28,394 nt of DNA from CAYWGR01 sp964458015 (GTDB lineage Bacteria > Planctomycetota > Planctomycetia > Pirellulales > Thermoguttaceae): contig CAYWGR010000061.1 of assembly GCA_964458015.1 (NCBI GenBank), positions 1 through 28,394 on the forward strand. The letters are read 5' to 3'. Numbering within the stretch: position 1 is the first letter of the stretch; the number at the start of each line of letters is the position of its first letter. Positions 22,178 to 28,394 of the stretch are shown here, one piece after another. Under the pieces are notes generated by a model that made no database searches, was not told the DNA's origin, and saw only the letters and a program-made list of their open reading frames with translations. The translations under genes were made by a program, and so were the position numbers.

Positions 22178-23140
22178 CTACCATTTCTTCCACGATCGCA
22201 AATACACCCGAAGGCCGATGGCCAGGGCATTGACCGCCAGCACAAGCCCGATCAAAACGACGGCCGTGGCATATTGCACTTCGTCGGAAACGCCCCGCAC
22301 CTGCGTTGCCAAGGTAAACAGGTGCATCGAAAGCGCCATGCAGCGGTCGTGTAACCCATAGGGGAAAAACGACGCCAAACCGCTGTCTTCCACCGGCGTG
22401 AAAAACACGGCGCCCGTGAACAGGATCGGCGCCGTTTCGCCGGCGGCGCGTGACACCTGCAAAATCACGCCGGTCAAGATGCCGCTGATGGAATTGGGCA
22501 ACACAATGGTGCGAATCGTCTGCCATCGCGTCGCGCCCATGTTCCAACAAGCCTCGCGGAACGACATCGGCACCGAACTCAACGCTTCGCGCGTGCTGGT
22601 AATGATCACGGGCAGCGTCATGACGGCCAACGTACAGGACGCCGCCAAAAGCGAGCGGCCCATGCCCGCAAAAAGCACGAATGCACCGACCCCGAACAAA
22701 GCATGCACGATGCTGGGCACACCGGCCAGATTCATCACGGCCAGATTGACGATGCGCGTGAACCAATTGTCGCGGGCATATTCGTTCAGATAGACGCCCG
22801 CCAAAATGCCGACCGGCGCAGCGGCTAAAAGTGAAATGACGACGAGGAAAAAAGTGCCGACCAAAGGCGCCCAAATGCCGCCGGCAGTCATGTAGTTTTT
22901 CGGATTTTCGAGAAGGAACGAAATGCTCAGCACGGGCCAAGCTTTAAGCAGCAAATACCCGATGATGGCCAATACCGGCACGACCAGCGAGGCCGTGATA
23001 ACGGCCAAAACAATCTTGGCCGCGGTTTCCTTGGCCTTTTTGTGCCGCTCCAGAGACGACGGCGCAAAGGGATTCAAACTGCCCATGTCCTTTTGCGGAA
23101 GAGCGGGAGACGACGACGGTATCGAACTAGTTGGACTCAC
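22178..23140 (-). CDS. pstA: Phosphate ABC transporter permease PstA
   Basis: The 320-residue inner-membrane permease has six predicted helices and the PstA landmarks ISLLAAAPVGILAGVYLNEYA, LAGVPSIVHALFG, and the coupling-helix loop SVPMSFREACWNMGATRWQT that docks on the ATPase. AAGETAPILFTGA follows. With PstC it forms the membrane channel for phosphate. The start is GTG at 23140, inside the end of pstC (14-base overlap), supported by AAAGGA seven bases upstream; an internal ATG at 23086 is less likely. The N-terminus has an extra serine/proline-rich stretch of about 30 residues before the first helix. Confidence 0.95.
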   Translation of the reverse strand: MSPTSSIPSSSPALPQKDMGSLNPFAPSSLERHKKAKETAAKIVLAVITASLVVPVLAIIGYLLLKAWPVLSISFLLENPKNYMTAGGIWAPLVGTFFLVVISLLAAAPVGILAGVYLNEYARDNWFTRIVNLAVMNLAGVPSIVHALFGVGAFVLFAGMGRSLLAASCTLAVMTLPVIITSTREALSSVPMSFREACWNMGATRWQTIRTIVLPNSISGILTGVILQVSRAAGETAPILFTGAVFFTPVEDSGLASFFPYGLHDRCMALSMHLFTLATQVRGVSDEVQYATAVVLIGLVLAVNALAIGLRVYLRSWKKW

Positions 23141-24089
23141 TGCGAATTCCTTTCACAATGAGATCGGCGATGAGATTAACAGCGAACGTAATCGCGAAGA
23201 GCAGCAATCCGATAACGAACAACACGCGATAGTGGGCGTCGCCGGCCACGGCCTCGCCTAATTCGGAAGCGATCGTGGCCGTCAACGTGCGGATGGGATC
23301 CAGCAGACTATGCGGTATCTGCACGGCATGACCCGTACACATCAGCACGGCCATCGTTTCGCCGATCGCTCGGCCGACTCCCAACAGCACAGCGGCCAAC
23401 AACCCATTTTTGGCCGCAGGAAACAACACCCGATAGACGACTTCCCAACGGCTGGCTCCCAGGGCCAAGGCAGCCTCGCGGTAGGAGTCCGGCACGGCCT
23501 TCAACGCATCCTCGCCCACCGACACGATGATCGGCACGCTCATCAGCGCCAGAATGACACCGGCGTTCAGCAAATTGACGCCCACCGGCGCGCCCGTCAG
23601 TTCGATCAGGATGGGCCCCAACACGATATAACCCACGAATCCCCATACGATCGAGGGAATGGCGGCCAGCAGTTCAATCAGAATCTTGAGCGTTTCCTTG
23701 AGCTTGCCTTTGCAAAATTCCGAGATGAACACCGCCGCGCCAAGCCCTAGTGGCACAGCAATCGCCATGGCCAGGGCCGTAACTGAAAGAGTGCCCACCA
23801 AAAGCGCCAAAATGCCGTAACGCGGACGAACCTCGGACGAGGGCTGCCACTCGATGCTCGTGAAAAACTCGACCAAATCCAGTTTGCCGAACAGCACCGG
23901 CGAAGCTTCGCGAAACACAAAGAAGAATATGGAGAATACGAAAAGAATGGCGCTCCACCCGCAAATCCGGATAAGCCATTCGATCAAGGGCTCGGAACGA
24001 TCAAAGGCGACGCGCAGCAGATTTCGCAGCGGGGGAATTTTTCCCGCGACACGGCGGTTATCGGTGGATATTGGGTCTGCGCTCATCAT
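23127..24089 (-). CDS. pstC: Phosphate ABC transporter permease PstC
   Basis: The 320-residue permease has the PstC features VGTLSVTALAMAIAVPLGLGAAVFISEF, ELLAAIPSIVWGFVGYIVL and the coupling loop AVPDSYREAALALGASRWEV. GRAIGETMAVLMCTGHA follows. These match the phosphate (PstC) rather than the molybdate or sulphate branch. It starts at one of two adjacent ATGs (24089 or 24086) after AAGG. It lies 145 bases downstream of pstS, a gap (24090-24234) in which I see no terminator or strong hairpin, so one transcript is likely. The first 30 residues are a basic cytoplasmic leader. Confidence 0.95.
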   Translation of the reverse strand: MMSADPISTDNRRVAGKIPPLRNLLRVAFDRSEPLIEWLIRICGWSAILFVFSIFFFVFREASPVLFGKLDLVEFFTSIEWQPSSEVRPRYGILALLVGTLSVTALAMAIAVPLGLGAAVFISEFCKGKLKETLKILIELLAAIPSIVWGFVGYIVLGPILIELTGAPVGVNLLNAGVILALMSVPIIVSVGEDALKAVPDSYREAALALGASRWEVVYRVLFPAAKNGLLAAVLLGVGRAIGETMAVLMCTGHAVQIPHSLLDPIRTLTATIASELGEAVAGDAHYRVLFVIGLLLFAITFAVNLIADLIVKGIRSESN

Positions 24090-24234
24090 CAGCCTTGGGA
24101 AGCTGTGTCCGTGATATTCCTATCCTATTTGATCTCTAGGTAGCTAATGAACCGAGGCCGACCATCGGGAAGGCCGGAAAATGGACAAAATACATGGCGT
24201 AACAGACCATTCTCAACCTAGACATCAATAAACC

Positions 24235-25131
24235 TTAATTTCTAACTTCCGTCCCTTCTTTTACCGGCACATAGCCGAGATCCAAAACAACTTTCTGCCC
24301 CTCGGGCGAAAGGATCCAATCGAGATATTGTTTGACCGGTCCGGCAGGTTCACCGAGAACATAGATTTGGAGCGGCCGGGTGATGGGGTACGAATTTTTC
24401 TTTGCATTTTCAACCGTCGGTGCGACACCCGGCTCGCCAGGTCTTTTGGATACGCACAACATTTTTACGCCCGGCATGTCATAGCCCATGCCGCTGTAGC
24501 CGATCGCCGAGGGGGTGCGCGAAACCAATGCGACAACGTCCTTGGAACCGCTTTGGTCGATGGAACCGAGCCCAAAATCCTTTTTCTTGCCCAAAACGGC
24601 ATCGCGGAAGAACGTATAGGTGCCGGAACTGCTCTGCCGGCTGACGCGAATCACGTTTTTTCCAGAAAGATCCGGCTGCTTAACGCCCAATTGGGCCCAT
24701 TTCGTGATCGAAGGGTTCTCGCCGTAGATCTTGGCAAGTTCCGGGATCGAAATCGAGTCCAAGGGATTGTCTTTATGGACGAAAATCGCAAGGGCATCAT
24801 AACCGACGATGATTTCCTTGGGATCGGCGCCGCGGTGCTCCTTGGCCTTTTGGATTTCGGGCTCTTTCATTTTGCGGCTGGTGTTGGCCAGGTCGCAATT
24901 GCCGTCGATCAGGCTGGCGATGCCCACGCCGGAGCCGCCGCCAAGGACTTGAACGCTGATATCGGGGTGGATCTTATGGTATTGCTCCGCCCAGGCTTGC
25001 GCGATGTTGACCATCGTGTCGGAACCTTCGACACGGATCACCGTTCCCTGATCGGTGCGTTTCGAGCATCCCAGCAGAAACGCTGCCAAAGCGCCATAGA
25101 CGAGAACAAGGCGCCATCGAACCGAAAACAT
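24235..25131 (-). CDS. pstS: Phosphate-binding lipoprotein PstS
   Basis: The 298-residue substrate-binding protein has a lipobox in ALAAFLLGCSKR (Cys22), so it is membrane-anchored on the outer face. Phosphate-contact motifs are VEGSDTMVNIAQAWAE, VLGGGSGVGIASL and VSRQSSSGTYTFFRDAV. The YVLGEPAGPVKQYLDWILSPEGQ end is typical of PstS/PBP-like-2 proteins. It captures phosphate for PstCAB. The ATG at 25131 starts the signal peptide and has GAGGG six bases upstream; the frame is open to 25173 but the extra residues do not look like a leader. It is the first gene of the operon, with a promoter candidate at 25174-25202. No phoU gene follows in the window. Confidence 0.95.
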   Translation of the reverse strand: MFSVRWRLVLVYGALAAFLLGCSKRTDQGTVIRVEGSDTMVNIAQAWAEQYHKIHPDISVQVLGGGSGVGIASLIDGNCDLANTSRKMKEPEIQKAKEHRGADPKEIIVGYDALAIFVHKDNPLDSISIPELAKIYGENPSITKWAQLGVKQPDLSGKNVIRVSRQSSSGTYTFFRDAVLGKKKDFGLGSIDQSGSKDVVALVSRTPSAIGYSGMGYDMPGVKMLCVSKRPGEPGVAPTVENAKKNSYPITRPLQIYVLGEPAGPVKQYLDWILSPEGQKVVLDLGYVPVKEGTEVRN

Positions 25132-25173
25132 ACAGAACCCTCTTCCTGGTAGGCAAAACAATCCTCGAACCAT

Positions 25174-25202
25174 GTGATAACAGACCTAATCGAGAACGTC
25201 AA
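25174..25202 (-). promoter_or_regulatory. Candidate sigma-70-like promoter of the pst operon
   Basis: On the minus strand TTGACG (25202-25197) is followed after 17 bases by TATCAC (25179-25174), 43 bases upstream of the pstS ATG. The -35 box matches consensus at five of six positions and the -10 at four. A CCGCC-AAT-GGCGG inverted repeat (25209-25221) lies just upstream. A Pho-box-like direct repeat was looked for and not seen. Confidence 0.5.
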
Positions 25203-25310
25203 GGAACCCCGCCAATGGCGGTTGCCGGGGGACTATTTCCCAATCTCCCGAAGTCCGCTACACTAAAGGAGTTGGCCTCTGGATTTTTGTTACCTTTAGG
25301 ATGCATTGGC

Positions 25311-26597
25311 ATGAAAAACGTCGTAACTCTGGTGCTCGGAGGCGGGCAGGGTACGCGCCTCTATCCTCTGACCAAAGTGCGCTCCAAACCGGCGGTTCCC
25401 GTCGCTGGAAAATATCGCTTGATCGATATTCCGCTGTCGAATTGCATTAACAGCGGTTTGAATCGCTGTTACGTGCTGACGCAGTTCAATTCGGTCAGCT
25501 TGCACCGCCATATCCGATCGACCTACACCTTCGATCCGTTCGACTGTGGATTCGTCGAGGTCTTGGCTGCCCAACAGACGCTCGACAATTCCAACTGGTA
25601 TCAAGGCACCGCCGATGCCGTGCGCCAAAATCTGCGTTACATCGAGCAGCCGGGCATCGAATACGTGCTGATCCTCTCCGGCGACCAACTGTATCGGATG
25701 AATTTCCAGGATATGATCGTCTCGCACATCCAAACCGGGGCAGACGTTTCCATCGCCGCCGTGCCGGTGCATAGCCGCGATGCCGCCGGCCTGGGAATCA
25801 TGCGTCTGGACGACACCGGCCGCGTGGTCGGCTTCCTGGAAAAGCCCAAAACCGAACAAGAATTGGAGCATGTGCGCACCGATCCCACCTGGATCGACGC
25901 GCACGGCATTCAAAGCCGCGGCCGCGACTGCCTGGCCAACATGGGCATCTACCTGTTCAACCGCAACACGCTGGTCGATGTCTTGGAAAAGACCGACTAT
26001 CGCGATTTCGGCAAGGAGGTGTTTCCCGCCACTATCCGCACGCGCCACGTGCAGACGCATCTGTTCGACGGATATTGGGAAGACATCGGCACGATCAAGT
26101 CGTTCTTCCAAGCCAACCTGGACCTGACCAAACCCGCCGCGCCGTTCGATATCGCTTCGGCCGAGGCGCCGATTTATTCACATGCCAGATTTTTGCCTCC
26201 AACGCGCATCGACGGAGCAGTCGTGAATGGCAGTCTAGTGGCCGACGGCTCGATCATCGAGCCGGGCGCAGTTATTGAGAACAGCGTGATAGGGCTGCGG
26301 TGCCGCATCGGCCGCAACGTGGTGATTCGCAATTCCGTGTTGATGGGGGCCGACTTCTACGAAGCGCCGGGCGAAATCGCCTCGCACCAATGCAACGGCA
26401 ATCCGCCGCTGGGTGTTGGCGAAGGCTCGCACATCGAGGGTGCAATCATCGACAAGAACTGCCGCATCGGCCGCAATGTGCGGATCGTCAACGAGCTGGG
26501 CGTCGATCATACCGAGGAAACGCCCTTCGGCATGATCCGCGACGGCATCGTCGTGATGGCCAAGGAAACCTCGCTGCCGGATGGGTGGAGGTTGTAG
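25311..26597 (+). CDS. glgC: Glucose-1-phosphate adenylyltransferase (ADP-glucose pyrophosphorylase)
   Basis: The 428-residue enzyme makes ADP-glucose from ATP and glucose-1-phosphate for glycogen synthesis. The nucleotide-binding N-terminus VLGGGQGTRLYPLTKVRSKPAVP is complete, with GKYRLIDIPLSNCINSG, the active-site LSGDQLYRM, the glucose-1-phosphate lysine in VGFLEKPK, and the DGYWEDIGTIKSF loop. The C-terminal part is the left-handed beta-helix with hexapeptides (GSIIEPGAVIENSVIG, IEGAIIDKNCRIGRNV). The ATG at 25311 was chosen because the family starts MKNVxxxVLGGG; the upstream ATG at 25215 would add 32 atypical residues. It is divergent from pstS. The form is the plant/cyanobacterium-like type rather than the enteric one. 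Confidence 0.96.
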   Translation: MKNVVTLVLGGGQGTRLYPLTKVRSKPAVPVAGKYRLIDIPLSNCINSGLNRCYVLTQFNSVSLHRHIRSTYTFDPFDCGFVEVLAAQQTLDNSNWYQGTADAVRQNLRYIEQPGIEYVLILSGDQLYRMNFQDMIVSHIQTGADVSIAAVPVHSRDAAGLGIMRLDDTGRVVGFLEKPKTEQELEHVRTDPTWIDAHGIQSRGRDCLANMGIYLFNRNTLVDVLEKTDYRDFGKEVFPATIRTRHVQTHLFDGYWEDIGTIKSFFQANLDLTKPAAPFDIASAEAPIYSHARFLPPTRIDGAVVNGSLVADGSIIEPGAVIENSVIGLRCRIGRNVVIRNSVLMGADFYEAPGEIASHQCNGNPPLGVGEGSHIEGAIIDKNCRIGRNVRIVNELGVDHTEETPFGMIRDGIVVMAKETSLPDGWRL

Positions 26598-26630
26598 TGC
26601 GGATGTCAGGTACGGGGTACCTGACCTACG
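26595..26630. repeat. 3'-end repeat, copy 1 (includes the glgC stop codon)
   Basis: This 36-base segment starts with the TAG stop of glgC and aligns without gaps to 27115-27150 at about 28 of 36 positions, including a shared TAGTGCG opening and the CAGG.ACGGG.TACC core. It carries the terminator hairpin. Confidence 0.65.
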
Positions 26631-26640
26631 TTGCTTTTTT
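26605..26640 (+). terminator. Intrinsic terminator after glgC
   Basis: GTCAGGTAC and GTACCTGAC form a perfect 9-base stem with a GGG loop, beginning seven bases after the stop codon. A CTACGTTGC spacer and a T-run (26635-26640) follow. The spacer is a little long for a classical intrinsic terminator, but position and direction fit the end of glgC. Confidence 0.6.
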
Positions 26641-26679
26641 CTTTGCGGACGATGTGATGCAACCATCCAAACGCCGAAG

Positions 26680-27117
26680 ATGCTTTCTATGCATTGTCTG
26701 TTTGCCCATACATACGTAGGTCCAGGTCCAACGGTGATCATCCTGATCGGTTGGCTTTTTTACTTGGTGCCGTTGCTTATCGTTGCCGGACCAGTCTGGT
26801 TCTTTGGACGCAAACGGGCAAATTGGACTATTGGGGATTTTTCGGTCGTCGTATTTCCCTATGTAGCTAGGTGTGTTGCGAGTTTTTGGTATCTCCAGTC
26901 TGTTGCTGGTTTCGTGGTTGGGGGCGTGTTAATGGGCTGTCTTGCGTCTCTTATCCCGGTGCTCCGGCTAATCGTCGGAACAAGGGTCAATGAGAAAGCA
27001 CTAGCCATTAGCTTGCTTGCTCTCCTGTGTTTCCTGCCGGTTGGATTGACCGTATTGGAAGTACTTGCTCATCCGCCGACTGCGGTTTGGAAGGCTTGTC
27101 TGATGGGACCGGACTAG
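26680..27117 (+). CDS. Small integral membrane protein of unknown function
   Basis: About 145 residues with four likely membrane helices: TVIILIGWLFYLVPLLIVAGPVWFF, a middle helix around FPYVARCVASFWYLQSVAGFVVGGV, LASLIPVLRLIV, and ALAISLLALLCFLPVGLTVLEVL. No family is recognised. The start is uncertain: ATG at 26680 or 26689 lacks a ribosome site, and GTG at 26734 (with AGG eight bases upstream) would begin directly at the first helix. The base composition is less GC-rich than in glgC. Its stop codon lies in the second copy of a repeat whose first copy contains the glgC stop, so it may be a later insertion. It could also be non-coding, but the even spacing of hydrophobic helices argues for a real gene. 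Confidence 0.6.
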   Translation: MLSMHCLFAHTYVGPGPTVIILIGWLFYLVPLLIVAGPVWFFGRKRANWTIGDFSVVVFPYVARCVASFWYLQSVAGFVVGGVLMGCLASLIPVLRLIVGTRVNEKALAISLLALLCFLPVGLTVLEVLAHPPTAVWKACLMGPD

Positions 27118-27150
27118 TGCGAGTATCAGGGACGGGATACCAGCCCTACT
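27115..27150. repeat. 3'-end repeat, copy 2 (includes the small membrane protein stop codon)
   Basis: This is the direct-repeat partner of 26595-26630, starting with the TAG stop of the membrane-protein gene. The arms of the hairpin are more degenerate here (TATCAGGGAC against GGATACC). The following 27151-27153 leads straight into the convergent ribonuclease stop. Confidence 0.65.
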
Positions 27151-27153
27151 TGA

Positions 27154-28394
27154 CTAGCCGGATACCGCACCGTCGCCGTTCAGCATGACCGTTTCGCGAT
27201 ACTGCGGTACGGTGACGTTCCAATTCAACAGGCTGCGGATATGTTCGGCCAGGGCCAACGACGCCTGCGCTTCGCCGTGGGTGATGAAAAGCTGCCGGGG
27301 CGGTATCTCGAAATGGGCCAGCCATTGCAGCAAGCCGGTGCGGTCGGCGTGGCCGGAAATGCCTTGAATTTGCGCTACCCGCGCTCGGACCAAGCGGGAA
27401 ATGCCGTGGATGCGAACCTCGCGGTTGCCGTCGAGAATCTGCCGGCCCAAGGTGCCTTCGGATTGATAGCCGACGAAAAGAATCGTGCAAGCCGGATCGC
27501 CGATATGTTGGGCCAGATGGTGCTTGATACGGCCTGCCGTACACATGCCGGACGTGGCCATAATGATGGCCGGCCCTTTGAAATCATTGATCTCCTTCGA
27601 TTCCTCCATGCCGCGCACCACGTGGAGTGAGCGGAACCGCAGCGGTGATTCGCCCGCCGCGACCATTTCCTCCGTATCGGCATCGAAACATTCGCGATGG
27701 TTGTGGAACACTTCGGTCACGTCGGCCGCCATCGGACTGTCGAGAAACACCGGCAACTCGTCGATGTGCTTCGAGTAGAGCAGCCGGTTGAGATAATAAA
27801 TCAACTCCTGGGCGCGCTCGATGGCGAAAATCGGAATAATCACCTTGCCGCCGCGGGCAACGGTTTCCTTGATGACTGTTTCGAGTTGCGACTCGACCGA
27901 ATCGTGTTTTTCATGAACGCGGTCACCGTAGGTCGATTCCATCACGATGTAGTCCGCCTCGGTGAATACGGCCGGATTGCGAACAATCGGCTTGCCGAAT
28001 TGCCCCAGGTCGCCGGTGAAAATGATCGTGCGCGGCTCGCCGTGATCGCTTACGCGCAACTCGATCATGGCCGACCCAAGAATGTGGCCGGCATCGTGAA
28101 AAACGGCCTGCACTCGATCGTTGATTTTCACCGGTTGGTCGTAGGCCACGGCCTCCAACATTGGCAACGTGCGTTCCACGTCTTTGAGCGTATAGAGCGG
28201 CTTAATCGGGTTTTTGCTTTTGCGGCCTTCCTTGCGATGCCGTTTTTCCTTGAAGGCGGCGTCTTCCGCTTGTATCTCGGCGGCGTCGCGTAGCACAAGT
28301 TCCACCAGATCGGCCGAGGCCGACGTGGTGATGATAGGCCCTCGAAATCCCTCCTGCACCAGCTTCGGCGCCAAGCCGCAATGGTCCTCATGGG
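27154..28394 (-). CDS. Beta-CASP metallo-beta-lactamase ribonuclease (5' truncated at the window edge)
   Basis: About 413 residues of the C-terminal part are visible, and the frame is open to the right edge. It begins inside the zinc motif (HEDHCGLAPKLV, part of HxHxDH). FHDAGHILGSAMIEL (His ligand), TIIFTGDLGQFGKP (Asp ligand), ESTYGDRVHE, the beta-CASP motifs FLDSPMAADVTEVF and GISGHADRTGLLQW, and FITHGE at the end follow. This is the RNA-cleaving CPSF73/Ysh1-like branch of the MBL fold, not an antibiotic hydrolase. It is expected to act in RNA processing or decay in the cytoplasm. A basic insertion (KEKRHRKEGRKSKN) lies early in the protein. It is convergent with the small membrane protein gene. 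Confidence 0.92.
   Translation of the reverse strand, partial: HEDHCGLAPKLVQEGFRGPIITTSASADLVELVLRDAAEIQAEDAAFKEKRHRKEGRKSKNPIKPLYTLKDVERTLPMLEAVAYDQPVKINDRVQAVFHDAGHILGSAMIELRVSDHGEPRTIIFTGDLGQFGKPIVRNPAVFTEADYIVMESTYGDRVHEKHDSVESQLETVIKETVARGGKVIIPIFAIERAQELIYYLNRLLYSKHIDELPVFLDSPMAADVTEVFHNHRECFDADTEEMVAAGESPLRFRSLHVVRGMEESKEINDFKGPAIIMATSGMCTAGRIKHHLAQHIGDPACTILFVGYQSEGTLGRQILDGNREVRIHGISRLVRARVAQIQGISGHADRTGLLQWLAHFEIPPRQLFITHGEAQASLALAEHIRSLLNWNVTVPQYRETVMLNGDGAVSG

Noticed and set aside
24328..25152. Plus-strand ORF of 274 codons over pstS
   Set aside because: It lies antisense to a complete PstS with lipobox and phosphate-binding motifs; its low-complexity A/D/G-rich translation is a shadow.
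25296..26111. Minus-strand ORF of 271 codons over glgC
   Set aside because: It is antisense to the conserved catalytic part of GlgC; no domain and no ribosome site.
26581..26679. Upstream extension of the small membrane protein to the ATG at 26581
   Set aside because: The extension would read through the glgC end and the terminator hairpin and gives a cysteine-rich, non-membrane leader without a ribosome site.
27154..28394. Metallo-beta-lactamase as an antibiotic resistance gene
   Set aside because: The beta-CASP motifs (SPMAADVTEVF, GHADRTGLLQW) identify an RNA-processing nuclease.

Overview
The window looks like a chromosomal piece of a planctomycete, probably a Pirellulales-type organism. 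The evidence is a DUF1559 pseudopilin-like protein with the H-X9-DG end motif, two PEP-CTERM proteins, an ECF sigma factor directly coupled to a FecR/LamG membrane protein, a bacterial microcompartment (BMC) shell protein, and long spurious antisense ORFs typical of GC-rich DNA. No CRISPR array, tRNA, rRNA, transposase or phage gene was recognised.

Layout. (1) 1-1981, plus strand: the end of a DapA/NAL-family aldolase, a tandem-BMC shell protein translationally coupled to it, and a SAM methyltransferase. This is the right edge of a locus that continues to the left. (2) 1994-4779: an exported glycerophosphodiester phosphodiesterase and, divergently, an exported fusion of a ThuA-like domain to a nitrilase domain. 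(3) 17643 down to 4811, all on the minus strand: a surface-regulation and sugar-use region. In transcription order it holds an ECF sigma factor, a FecR-LamG protein, an SGNH-hydrolase-like PEP-CTERM protein, a second PEP-CTERM protein, a DUF1559 protein and a small lipoprotein. These are followed by a compact six-gene run: a GH32-type beta-fructosidase, a second exported five-bladed-propeller glycosidase, a ribulose-phosphate-3-epimerase-like enzyme, a 6-phospho-3-hexuloisomerase-like SIS protein, a UroD-like protein and an MFS transporter. It reads as a planctomycete polysaccharide/oligosaccharide-use locus feeding an unusual hexulose-phosphate route. (4) 18424-20514: a coiled-coil lipoprotein, a second methyltransferase, and an acetoacetate-decarboxylase-family protein. 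(5) 25131 down to 20629, minus strand: a phosphate transporter operon, pstS-pstC-pstA followed by two different pstB-like ATPases. (6) 25311-28394: glgC, a small membrane protein between two copies of a 3'-end repeat, and the 3' part of a beta-CASP metallo-beta-lactamase ribonuclease that runs off the right edge.

The strongest unusual signals are these. The two PstB ATPases have complementary lost motifs, which predicts an obligate heterodimer with a single canonical ATP site in a transporter normally served by a homodimer. A BMC-T shell protein is coupled to an aldolase and has cysteines close to its predicted pore. The sugar locus replaces the usual hexulose-phosphate synthase partner of HxlB with an epimerase-family enzyme. 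A secreted ThuA-nitrilase fusion is present. About 260 bp of assorted simple and palindromic repeats sit in frame inside the FecR domain. A small gene is bracketed by copies of a repeat that includes the stop codon of each adjacent plus-strand gene.
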